This document shows, piece after piece, positions 38,101 to 43,689 of a stretch of DNA of 64,000 bases. A program made the translations under genes and the position numbers. This DNA comes from Babylonia areolata (Eukaryota > Mollusca > Gastropoda > Neogastropoda > Buccinidae): NCBI RefSeq assembly GCF_041734735.1, contig NC_134883.1, positions 19,949,247 to 20,013,246 of the forward strand, written 5' to 3'. Under the pieces are notes generated by a model. The model was not told where the DNA came from, ran no database searches, and saw only the letters and a list, made by a program, of their open reading frames with translations. Position 1 is the stretch's first letter. Every line of letters starts with the position of its first letter.

Positions 38101-41100
38101 CAGTGTAGTTTTCATGTCATGGCATTGTTTCTGAACAGCTGTGCATGGGATCACAGCAGTGTAGTTTTCATGTCATCAAGGCAGTGTCTCTAAACAGCTG
38201 TACATGGGATCACAGCAGTGTAGTTTTCATGTCATCAAGGCATTGTCTCTCAACAGCTGTGAATGGGATCACAGTTTTCATGTCATCAAGGCATTGTCTC
38301 TCAACAGCTGTGAATGGGATCACAGCTGTGTAGTTTTCATGTCATCAAGGCATGGGATCACAGCAGTGTAGTTTTCATGTCATCAAGGCATGGGATCACA
38401 GCAGTGTAGTTTTCATGTCATCAAGGCAGTGTCTCTAAACAGCTGTACATGGGATCACAGCAGTGTAGTTTTCATGTCGTCAAGGCATTGTCTCTCAGCA
38501 GCTGTGAATGGGATCACACCAGTGTAGTTTTCATGTCATCAAGGCAATGTCTCTTAAACGGCTGTCCATGGGATCACAGCAGTGTAGTTTTCATGTCATC
38601 ATGGCATGGGATCACACCAGTGTAGTTTTCATGTCATCAAGGCAATGTCTCTTAAACAGCTGTCCATGGGATCACACCAGTGTAGTTTTCATGTCATCAG
38701 GGCATTGTCTCTGAACAGCTGTACATGGGATCTCAGCAGTGTAGTTTTCATGTTATCGAGGCATGGGATCACAGCAGTGTAGTTTTCATGTTATTGAGGC
38801 ATGGGATCACAGCAGTGTAGTTTTCATGTTATCGAGGCATGGGATCACAGCAGTGTAGTTTTCATGTTTTTGAGGCATGGGATCACAGCAGTTTAGTTTT
38901 CATGTCATCAAAGCATGGGATCACACCAGTGTAGCTTTCATGTCATCAAGGCAATGTCTCTAGACAGCTGTACATGGGATCACACCAGTGTAGCTTTCAT
39001 GTCATCAAGGCAATGTCTCTAGACAGCTGTACATGGGATCACACCAGTGTAATTTTCATGTCATCAAGGCACTGTCCCTCAACAGCTGTGCATGGGATCA
39101 CAGTTTTCTTGTCATCAAGGCATTATCTCTCAGCCACTGTGCATGGGATCACAGCAGTGTAGTTTTCATGTCATCAAGGCATTGTCTCTCAACCGCTGTG
39201 CATGGGATCACAGCAGTGTAGTTTTCATGTCATCAAGGCATGGGATTACACCAGTGTAGTTTTCATGTTTTCATGGCATTATCTCTAAACAGCTGTCCAT
39301 GGGATCACACCAGTGTAGTTTTCAACTATATTCAAGTCATCAAAGCATGGGATCACACTGGTCCAGCTGTGTAGTGCAGCTCTTAGTAGACACCACTGGT
39401 CCAGCTGTGTAGTGCAGCTCTTGGTGGACTCAATGGTTCAGCTGTGTAGTGTAGCTCTTGGATACCACTGGTCCAGCTGTGTAGTGTAGCTCTTGGATAC
39501 CACTGGTCCAGCTGTGTAGTGTAGCTCTTAGTAGACACCACTGGTTCAGCTGTGTAGTGCAGCTCTTAGTAGACACCACTGGTCCAGCTGTGTAGTGTAG
39601 CTCTTGGATACCACTGGTCCAGCTGTGTAGTGTAGCTTTTGGATACCACTGGTCCAGCTGTGTAGTGTAGCTCTTGGTGGACTCAATGGTTCAGCTGTGT
39701 AGTGTAGCTCTTGGATACCACTGGTCCAGCCCTCAGACTTGGTGCCATCCTCTTTGTTATTGCTTTCACTTTGTTGTCCTCAGCGCATTTTGCAGCATTT
39801 CGCAGCATTTCCCTTTGTATGAGAGAGGGGAGCATGGTCCTGCTATCAGATGCACATAGTAGTCATAAATGTGTCATGAAACCAAGTCTTGGTTAAGGAT
39901 TCTGTCCATTTCAGAGATGTGTACGAGTGTATTATTATTATTTCAAACATGTCTGCATATGTGTTCATAATATAAAACAGTGTCGCATTGAATGGTTCCA
40001 TTACGGCTGTGTGTGTTTTGCAGCATCCCATTGAAGGGTTCCATTACAGCTGTGTGTGTGTGTTGCAGTGTCCCGTAGAATGGTTGCATTATGGCTGTGT
40101 GTGTGTGTTGGAGCATCCTATTGAATGGTTCCATTACGGTTGTGTGTGTGTGTGTTACAGCATCCCATTGAAGGGTTGCATTACAGCTGTGTGTGTGTGT
40201 GTTGCAGTGTCCCATTGAATGATTGCATTATGGCTGTGTTTTACAGTCTTCCATTGAATGGTTCCATTACAGCTCTGTTTGTCCCAGTGATGGTCCCATT
40301 ACAGCTTTGTGTGTGTGTGTGTTACAGTGTCCCATGAAATGGTTTCATTACGGCTGTGTGTGTGTGTTGCAGTGTTGCATTAAATGGTTTCATTACGGCT
40401 CTGTGTGTCCCATTGATGGTCACATTATGGCTCTGTGTGTGTGACAGTTTTCCATGGAATGGTTTCATTGTGGCTCTGTGTGTGTGTGTGTTACAGTGTC
40501 CCATTGAATGGTTTCATTACGGCTCTGTGAGTGTGTTACAGTGTCCCTTTGAATGGTTCCATTATGGCTGTGTGTGTGTCCCATTGAATGGTTCTCTTAT
40601 GACTGTATGTGTGTGTGTGCTTCAGTGTCCCATTGAATGGTTCTGTTATGGCTGTGTGTTTGTGTTTTGCAATGTCCCATTGAATGGTTCCATTATGGCT
40701 GTGTGTGTGTGTTGCAGTGTCCCATTAAGTGGTTCCATTACAGCTTTGGGTATGTTGCAGTGTCCCATGGAATGGTTCAATTATGGCCGTGTGTGTGTGT
40801 TGCAGCATCCCATTGAGTGGTTCCATTACGGCCATGTGTGTGTGTTGCAGTGTCCCTTTGAATGGTTCCATTACGGCCATGTGTGTGTGTTGCAGCATCC
40901 CATTGAGTGGTTCCATTACAGCCATGTGTGTGTGTTGCAGCATCCCATTGAGTGGTTCCATTACGGCCATGTGTGTGTGTTGCAGTGTCCCTTTGAATGG
41001 TTCCATTACGGCTGTGTGTGCAGTGTCCCATTGAATGGTTCCATTACGACTGTGTGTTGCAATGTCCCATTGAATGGTTTCATTATGGCCTTGTGTGTGT

Positions 41101-41220
41101 GTGTTGCAGTGTCCCATTGAATGGTTCCATTACGGCTGTGTGGGCCTGGCTCAGGCCCCCAAAGGAAAGTGGTTCTGCCCTCAGTGTACTGCTGCCATGA
41201 AGCGCCGTGGCAGACGTTGA
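11945..41220 (+). CDS. ING3: Inhibitor of growth protein 3, complete gene, 10 coding exons, 416 aa
   Basis: Chromatin reader subunit of the NuA4/TIP60 histone acetyltransferase complex; its PHD finger binds H3K4me3. Ten exons join with consistent phases into 416 codons (vertebrate ING3 is near 418). The order is an ING N-terminal domain ([29 protein letters not shown], then [33 protein letters not shown], residues 1-123), a Ser/Thr/Ala-rich linker with [12 protein letters not shown] (residue 233 on), a Gln/Ala tract (exon 9), and a C4HC3 PHD finger at about 360-411 (YCLC, GCDNDDC, FHYGC, CPQC). The H3K4me3 cage positions Y362 and W385 are present. The tail is basic (MKRRGRR). Introns are crowded with transposons and arrays. 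AMT lies divergently upstream. Confidence 0.97.
12140..12211 (+). CDS. ING3: ING3 exon 2
   Basis: 72 bases after acceptor TTCCACAG encode [19 protein letters not shown] then LQVQ, followed by donor GTGAGT. Phase 1 in, phase 1 out. Confidence 0.95.
12310..13500 (-). mobile_element. LINE fragment (CR1/Jockey-type RT), decayed
   Basis: On the minus strand: a linker with [20 protein letters not shown], then RT fingers [59 protein letters not shown], and [20 protein letters not shown] at about 12560-12610. Frame changes occur near 13000 and 12600, and the catalytic FADD region is not recognisable. It lies in ING3 intron 2, antisense to the gene. Confidence 0.85.
13540..14285 (-). mobile_element. 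Probable second LINE linker/5' fragment
   Basis: Minus-strand reading at 13540-13640 (NNTKPF-like, then NN-LKAG) parallels the linker of the neighbouring LINE at about 13200-13290. Farther on, [16 protein letters not shown] and [20 protein letters not shown] have the character of an EN-RT linker. It is broken by stops. Whether it is one element with 12310-13500 or a related, separate copy is unclear. Confidence 0.45.
14289..15090 (-). repeat. Dispersed composite repeat, copy 2: SINE-like 3' tail plus CA-rich body
   Basis: The left end (14289-14426) holds CAGTTTCAG repeats, then AGTAGCTCAAGGAGG, CACTGCGTTTGGACAAATCC, CCAAGCAGATGCCTGACCAG and AACGCGCTTAG. The same block occurs at 42703, 48230, 52240-52380 (reverse) and 56985. 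It continues through an A-rich run with AATA repeats into the CA-rich body shared with 1-455 and 43060-43450. On the minus strand the element ends in a (CTGAAA)n tail, typical of a SINE or LINE 3' end. Confidence 0.8.
15110..15760 (-). mobile_element. LINE N-terminal fragment with PHD-like zinc finger
   Basis: The minus-strand ORF (15597-15229) contains HPNPGP-like text and [12 protein letters not shown], then [17 protein letters not shown]-like spacing (CxxC, CCDEC, WYH). This PHD-like finger is found at the start of many invertebrate LINE ORFs. It is not part of ING3: it lies antisense in intron 2 and is followed by retroelement-like sequence. It is truncated. Confidence 0.6.
16165..16340 (-). 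mobile_element. tRNA-Leu-headed SINE, 5' part
   Basis: On the minus strand from 16337: GGTGACAGAATGGTTAAGAT (box A region) and, 50 bases on, GTCTGGGTTCGAATTCC (box B). The body then reads GACTGGAAAATCGTGAAAT, AGTGTGCACACACACTTGG and AAAAAGAACCCATGGCA, the same as 57335-57140. It is truncated before the conserved 3' tail. It is not a functional tRNA: there is no acceptor pairing. From 16355 to 16990 I see only plain intron. Confidence 0.75.
16991..17097 (+). CDS. ING3: ING3 exon 3
   Basis: 107 bases after acceptor CTTTCAG encode [16 protein letters not shown] and then [14 protein letters not shown], followed by donor GTAAGT. The exon ends in phase 0. Confidence 0.95.
17674..17739 (+). CDS. 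ING3: ING3 exon 4
   Basis: 22 codons after acceptor GTTGCAG encode [20 protein letters not shown] then DL, followed by donor GTGAGT. Phase 0 on both sides. Confidence 0.95.
17755..18190. repeat. 60-bp minisatellite in ING3 intron 4
   Basis: Seven units of CTGTGCCTTCACTTTCCC, TGGTCTCTCTCACCACTTC, ATGTTCTGCTCTCCTACACTTGA. It starts about 20 bases after the exon 4 donor but includes no exonic sequence. Intron 3 (17098-17673) shows only a G-rich run at 17397-17428. Confidence 0.93.
18190..18645. repeat. About 50-60-bp minisatellite in ING3 intron 4
   Basis: Eight units of CCCAGTTGACTGACAGGGAC, AGACTGTGTGAACACC, ATTAGCTCCTGTAACTGTAA. It directly abuts the preceding array. From 18646 to 19080 I see plain intron. 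Confidence 0.92.
19085..19510. repeat. About 29-bp minisatellite overlapping the ING3 exon 5 acceptor
   Basis: About 14 units of TGTGTGATGGTGTCAG then GTGGACAGGTATG. The second half is the exon 5 start (VDRY) and the CAG before it is a copy of its acceptor. The last unit runs into the real exon at 19501. Confidence 0.92.
19501..19597 (+). CDS. ING3: ING3 exon 5
   Basis: 97 bases encode [20 protein letters not shown] then [12 protein letters not shown]. The acceptor GGTGGCAG and first codons (GTGGACAGGTATG) are also the unit of the array upstream. Donor GTAAGA. Confidence 0.95.
19790..19935 (-). mobile_element. Small LINE RT fragment
   Basis: The minus strand reads [20 protein letters not shown] then FDKVWKD. 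This is almost the same as the plus-strand LINE at 24610-24690 ([24 protein letters not shown]), so it is a fragment of the same RT-RNase H family. Confidence 0.7.
19957..21352. mobile_element. PiggyBac-like non-autonomous element with 13-bp inverted ends
   Basis: CCAGTTGAGTGCC at 19957-19969 is inverted at 21340-21352 (GGCACTCAACTGG). The right end is followed by TTAA and the left end is preceded by GTAA, a one-base variant of the piggyBac TTAA target. The right subterminal 120 bases match 28349-28490 in inverse orientation. It contains a poly-T run (21060-21082) and a minus ORF (20746-20417, 109 aa) that I do not recognise. Part of it (20262-20530) recurs at 42339-42560. Confidence 0.6.
21548..21601 (+). 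CDS. ING3: ING3 exon 6
   Basis: 54 bases after acceptor GACTGCAG encode [18 protein letters not shown], followed by donor GTAAGT. Phase 1 in, phase 1 out. It corresponds to the RRSLELD segment of vertebrate ING3. Confidence 0.93.
21640..21775. repeat. About 50-bp tandem repeat, left half of an interrupted array
   Basis: Units contain CAAATTACCCTCCTGTGATA, GGTAATGTC and CAGATTGACATATTGG. The same units resume at 26640, so the two LINEs between them entered one array in ING3 intron 6. Confidence 0.85.
21785..23585 (-). mobile_element. LINE (RT with C-terminal zinc finger), 5' truncated and decayed
   Basis: On the minus strand: [20 protein letters not shown] (about 23250), [20 protein letters not shown] (about 22910), then [88 protein letters not shown] and a last finger [20 protein letters not shown]. 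The same family lies on the plus strand at 29800-32060. Frames change several times. The 3' end abuts the minisatellite at 21775. Confidence 0.85.
23586..26640 (+). mobile_element. LINE with RT and RNase H (I/Jockey superfamily), partly decayed
   Basis: The order is the end of the endonuclease and linker ([38 protein letters not shown]), RT ([79 protein letters not shown]), thumb ([38 protein letters not shown]), RNase H in a 303-aa frame (25426-26334: [60 protein letters not shown]) and a C-terminal [10 protein letters not shown]. Frames break near 23900, 24700 and 25200. The 5' end meets the truncated minus-strand LINE head to head. Confidence 0.9.
26640..26745. repeat. Right half of the interrupted 50-bp array
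   Basis: Units GAGATTGACATATTGGCAAA, TTACCCTCCTATAATAGG and TAATGTCATATCAG match 21690-21775. Confidence 0.85.
26870..27095. repeat. About 38-bp tandem repeat overlapping the ING3 exon 7 acceptor
   Basis: Units at 26955, 27000, 27040 and 27078 read GAAACATGTGTTGCAG then AGAGAAAAGCCTGAAGTGTT. This repeats the acceptor TGTTGCAG and the exon 7 start AGAGAAAAGC. Two older units have TTGCTG instead of TTGCAG. A separate 45-bp duplicate lies at 26870-26945. Confidence 0.85.
27086..27351 (+). CDS. ING3: ING3 exon 7 (linker)
   Basis: 266 bases encode (K)[18 protein letters not shown] through [20 protein letters not shown] and TQQ, followed by donor GTCAGT. The EKRK junction matches vertebrate ING3 and picks the last of several tandem acceptors (27081-27085). 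The low-complexity linker is rich in Ser and Ala. Confidence 0.92.
27840..28310 (+). mobile_element. Probable LINE 3' end (CR1-like tail)
   Basis: The plus strand reads [20 protein letters not shown] then AFGCDEV and stop, the style of CR1/L2 C-termini ([13 protein letters not shown]). It is followed by TG repeats, CCCATTATATGGGGAG and a TATTATTATTGTTATT tail at 28278-28300. Only the last coding stretch and 3' UTR are present. Confidence 0.55.
28345..28800 (+). mobile_element. PiggyBac-like terminal segment
   Basis: 28349-28490 matches the reverse complement of 21352-21210 (CAGTGCATATAAGATGTCAG, CAAAGTGTTGCCATAGTTCC, TTCCTTCATTGGAGTTTGG). A possible ATG at 28550 begins [18 protein letters not shown], and farther on an acidic [13 protein letters not shown] appears, as in N-termini of piggyBac transposases. 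No other end is found. From 28800 to 29194 I see plain intron. Confidence 0.4.
29195..29376 (+). CDS. ING3: ING3 exon 8 (linker)
   Basis: 182 bases encode [20 protein letters not shown], then [16 protein letters not shown] and a Ser/Thr/Pro stretch, ending PRSQRTK plus two bases. Donor GTAGGT. GRRTSS-KASYE is the conserved linker motif of ING3. Confidence 0.93.
29405..29590. repeat. CA and CT microsatellites in ING3 intron 8
   Basis: (CA)n at 29418-29431 and 29453-29485 and (CT)n at 29500-29549. The ORFs here are microsatellite translations. Confidence 0.95.
29620..29790. repeat. About 53-bp minisatellite, left part (split by a LINE)
   Basis: Three units of AATGAGTCATTAGTTCTAG, AGGTGTTGACAGCATTTTC, ACAGCTTTTATTCAT. 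The array resumes at 32065. Confidence 0.88.
29800..32060 (+). mobile_element. LINE (RT with C-terminal zinc finger), decayed, inside a minisatellite
   Basis: Plus-strand order: [20 protein letters not shown] (about 30330), [12 protein letters not shown]-like, [100 protein letters not shown] (catalytic site altered), [80 protein letters not shown] and a finger [20 protein letters not shown]. Same family as 21785-23585. The 5' 500 bases are not clearly assigned. Confidence 0.85.
32065..32905. repeat. About 53-bp minisatellite, right part
   Basis: About 15 units of CATACATCACAATGAGTC, ATTAGTGCTAGAGATGTTG, ACATTGTTTTCACAGCTCTT. They match 29620-29790. Each unit carries TTTTCACAG, an acceptor-like word, but no exonic sequence. 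From 32906 to 33150 I see short tandem duplicates of CCCTTACATTTACAA and TTGACACATCAG. Confidence 0.92.
33150..33420 (+). mobile_element. Fossil fragment of a DIRS-like (tyrosine-recombinase) retroelement
   Basis: The segment shows the [12 protein letters not shown] motif and a following hydrophobic WA-DALSL / YAFPPF region, typical of the RNase H portion of DIRS-like elements. It is a short, broken remnant with no ends or other domains nearby and appears old. It lies in ING3 intron 8. The interval 33421-34072 shows no gene. Confidence 0.55.
34315..36606 (-). CDS. Tigger-like transposase, two exons, about 530 aa
   Basis: Exon 1 is 36606-35433 and exon 2 is 34733-34315. The donor is GTATGT at 35432 and the acceptor is GCAAAG before 34733. 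The phases agree (CAACAAG | ATGTC gives QQDVQVAV). Residues 1-60: CENP-B/Psq helix-turn-helix ([32 protein letters not shown]). Residues 80-150: second CENP-B HTH ([12 protein letters not shown]). Residues 165-380: DDE_1 domain with the catalytic acids in [19 protein letters not shown] and LQPCDAGII. The tail is acidic and ends SQFFTKQ. It is uninterrupted. The ATG could be 36606 or 36588 ([11 protein letters not shown]). Without splicing the ORF ends at 35389 in CA-repeat translation, so the intron is the better model. Confidence 0.85.
34734..35432. repeat. CA-microsatellite-filled intron of the Tigger transposase gene
   Basis: Five CA tracts alternate with four copies of a roughly 75-bp unit: GCACAGAGAAAATGTCACC, TACAAATTACAAATCAAAAT, GTATGTGAAACAAAGACAAT, GGAAG. 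So this is a tandem repeat with a hypervariable CA part. Confidence 0.9.
36985..37447. other. ING3 intron 8, 3' end, no gene
   Basis: I see plain AT-rich intron with T-runs (37322-37357) and the exon 9 acceptor TATCACAG at its end. Confidence 0.7.
37448..37715 (+). CDS. ING3: ING3 exon 9 (poly-Gln/Ala tract and first half of PHD)
   Basis: 268 bases: (K)[13 protein letters not shown], then a CAG/GCA-coded Gln/Ala tract of about 40 residues, an acidic stretch [20 protein letters not shown], then [20 protein letters not shown] and NDD. The donor GTAAGT cuts the PHD between GCDNDD and CPIEW. The CAG-rich tract is likely length-polymorphic. Confidence 0.95.
37790..39360. repeat. 59/37-bp minisatellite in ING3 intron 9
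   Basis: Roughly 32 units. The long form is CATGGGATCACAGCAGTG, TAGTTTTCATGTCATCAAGG, CATTGTCTCTCAACAGCTGTG. The short form lacks the last third. Long and short forms are interspersed. Confidence 0.93.
39360..39735. repeat. About 35-bp minisatellite in ING3 intron 9
   Basis: Eleven units of CCACTGGTCCAGCTGTG, TAGTGTAGCTCTTGGATA. It directly follows the previous array. 39736-39984 is unique intron. Confidence 0.93.
39985..41115. repeat. About 45-bp minisatellite made of the ING3 exon 10 acceptor and PHD codons
   Basis: About 25 units of TGTGTGTTGCAG then TGTCCCATTGAATGGTTCC, ATTACGGCTGTGTG. Each unit copies the exon 10 acceptor and its first 33 coding bases ([11 protein letters not shown]). 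Copies at 40780-41110 are nearly identical to each other and to the exon; those near 40000-40500 are more diverged. Confidence 0.95.
41110..41220 (+). CDS. ING3: ING3 exon 10 (second half of PHD, stop codon)
   Basis: 111 bases after acceptor TGTTGCAG encode [20 protein letters not shown] then [16 protein letters not shown] and stop TGA. Only this last copy continues into the real exon; the 25 or so copies upstream (39985-41109) repeat only its first 33 bases with the acceptor. Confidence 0.95.
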   Translation, partial: CPIEWFHYGCVGLAQAPKGKWFCPQCTAAMKRRGRR

Positions 41221-41720
41221 CAGACTGGTCATCAGAAACATCCTGACATATTCCATGGACGTGCAGTGGCATGCTGACTTTCTTCTGTGAACCAGAGACC
41301 ACAGGAACTTGGCCACTGGTGTGAGGCTGTGCAACAGCTGGTGCTTGATGTGTAAACTCCATAATTACTACGGGTAGCTGTGTGCACACAGACAGTGGTT
41401 TTAAGTGATCTGTTGATTTGCTCACCTTTCAGTTTGTGTCGGTCACATTGTCATTCGAAGAGGCTGATGTAGTCGGTCATCACCCTGCCTGCATGCTGTG
41501 CTGAAATCATTAGTATTTTTAAGCCTACACGGTCATGGTGGTGTTTCTTCTGCCTTTTTGGCTTGTGTGTGAATGTGTATTTGGATTTCGTTCATCTCAA
41601 TGAACTCTCTTCCTTCTCTCTCTCTCTCTCTCTCTCTTGTGGGAATGGTTCTTTAAAGTGAACCAGGAAATGAACCAAGCACAGATGTGAGAGCAGCTAA
41701 AATAAAACAAGTGTCTGAGC
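41221..41720 (+). other. ING3: ING3 3' UTR with polyadenylation signal
   Basis: Sequence after the ING3 stop is unique, with a CT run at 41614-41636 and AATAAA at 41701-41706, the first good signal after the stop. A GC/AC-rich stretch follows. Confidence 0.6.
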
Positions 41721-41839
41721 AAACTGTTTCATAAACTTATCCACCACTACCCTCACCCCACCCCACCCCCCCCGCCCCACCCCCCAGCTCATGCTTGCTT
41801 CACACCACATTGTGATGGCAGCATGCTGTAATGTGTGAA

Positions 41840-42295
41840 CTAAAACCCTGGAAGAAGGGGTGAAAGTGTGCTGCCAGCTAAATTCTCTGTTGTGTCAGTG
41901 AAAGGTTGAACATGTGCTGCCAGCTAAATCCCCTGCGGTGTCAGTGAAGGGTTGAACATGTGCTGCCAGCTAAATCCCCTGCTGTGTCAGTGAAGGGTTG
42001 AACATGTGCTGCCAGCTAAATCCCCTGCTGTGTCAGTGAAGGGTTGAATGTGTGCTGCCAGTTAAATCCCCTGCTGTGTCAGTGAAGGGTTGAACATGTG
42101 CTGCCAGCTAAATCCCCTGCTGTGTCAGTGAAGGGTTGAACATGTGCTGCCAGCTAAATCCCCTGCTGTGTCAGTGAAGGGTTGAACATGTGCTGCCAGC
42201 TAAATCCCCTGCTGTGTCAGTGAAGGGTTGAATGTGTGCTGCCAGTTAAATCCTGTTTTGTCAGTGAAGGGTTGAATGTATGCTGCCAACTAAAT
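41840..42295. repeat. 46-bp minisatellite downstream of ING3
   Basis: Nine units of GTGCTGCCAGCTAAATCCC, CTGCTGTGTCAGTGAAGGG, TTGAACAT. It lies beyond the predicted poly(A) site. Confidence 0.95.
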
Positions 42296-42319
42296 CCATT
42301 GTTCCTCCTGTGAGAGAGC

Positions 42320-42700
42320 AGTGACACAAAGAAGACCAACAAAATGCAGCTGGAAATAGCATGCCTATTGTCAGATTATACCAGTAGAAGAAATGAAAAC
42401 TGGCTATAAGTTTATTAAAATAAATTGCAACTTGTGTAGACGTGTAAGTGAATAACTGGCCCAGCAATGATAAATGTGGGTACAGTCAACATAGAAAGTC
42501 AATCAAAAAGTCAGCAGCCAAGGTTTTTGACAGCTAAGAGCTTTCCCCAGTTAGAGGGTGAAGTTGTCCTTCCAGGTTGTACCTGGGCCTTCCCCAATTT
42601 GTTGAAGTCCCTCCAGGTTGTACCTGACCCTCCAGGTTGTACCTGGGCCCTCCCCAGTTAGAGGGTGAAGTCCATCCAGGTTGTACCTGGGCCCTCCCCA
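42320..42700. repeat. Dispersed repeat shared with 20250-20530
   Basis: Shares AACAAAATGCAGCTGGAAAT, AGCATGCCTATTGTCAGATT and TTTTTGACAGC-AAGAGCTTTC in order with 20262-20530, which lies in the piggyBac-like element. At 42556-42700 a piece containing CCAGGTTGTACCTGGGCC is repeated about four times. Confidence 0.65.
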
Positions 42701-42702
42701 GT

Positions 42703-43003
42703 ATCAGTATCAGTAGCTCGAGGAGGCGTCACTGCGTTTGGTCAAATCCATATACACTACACCACATCTGCCAAGCAGATGCCTGACCAGCAGCGTAACC
42801 TAACGCACTTTGGCCTTGAGAGAGAAAGAAATTTTTTTTATAATAAATAACAATAAATAAATAAACAAAAGATGAATACATAAAAATACTACTACTACTA
42901 ATAATAATATTTATAAGGCGCAAAATCTTGAAGTCAACTCAGTGCACAAAAAAGAAGACGATGATAAATTAGCAAATAAATGCAAATTATGCATACACAC
43001 ACT

Positions 43004-43049
<46 letters not shown>

Positions 43050-43455
43050 CATAACCGATATGCAACAAACGTGCAGTTTCACAGATATGAAAGCACAATC
43101 AAATACACATAAACGTACATGAGCCCCAACACACACGCACACACACACACACATTACCCTGCACTCTCTCCCCTGCCCCCTCCACACACTTATTTGTAGG
43201 CTTCCACAGCACACACACGCACACTTACTTGTACAAGCACACGCACATACGCCCATATCCCCCACACACATATATACAAATATATATATGCACACCCGCA
43301 CATTCCGATATTCTGTTGCTACCACAGTGTAGGCTTGCATACACACACATACCTCGTCCTCTACACATGCATACGCGTGCGCGCACACGCACGCACGTGC
43401 TCAGAGCTCTCCTGACGTGTACACTTACACCCTTGCACACGCACACATACACACA
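42703..43455 (-). repeat. Dispersed composite repeat, copy 3
   Basis: Starts with CAGTATCAGTATCAGTAG, GGAGGCGTCACTGCG and GCAGATGCCTGACCAGCAG as at 14289, then an A/T-rich part (AATA, ACT repeats) and a CA-rich body as at 1-455 and 14600-15075. It ends near TGTACACTTACACCC. 43456-43690 shows no gene. Confidence 0.82.
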
Positions 43456-43689
43456 CGCACAGAGGCTGCCACTGATTAGCCGCAAGAGGGGTGGGAAAAG
43501 ATCTCTGATGCCAAGAACATGGTGTCTGGTGTGTTGCTCAGTCTTGTATTTGGAAAAGCCCACAAAGACTCTGTTCTGTTTTGAAAAAATTAGTGCAATG
43601 TTGGTTTGGAAATGATGCTGATATTCATTTGATTTGCAAAGCATCGTGTTCTAACTTTCATGCTAGACTTATGGCCGCTCCCTCTTTCT

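Noticed and set aside
40356-41120. 254-codon ORF of [16 protein letters not shown]-like repeats
   Set aside because: Off-frame translation of the exon 10 acceptor array. The meaningful frame is the one reading [11 protein letters not shown].
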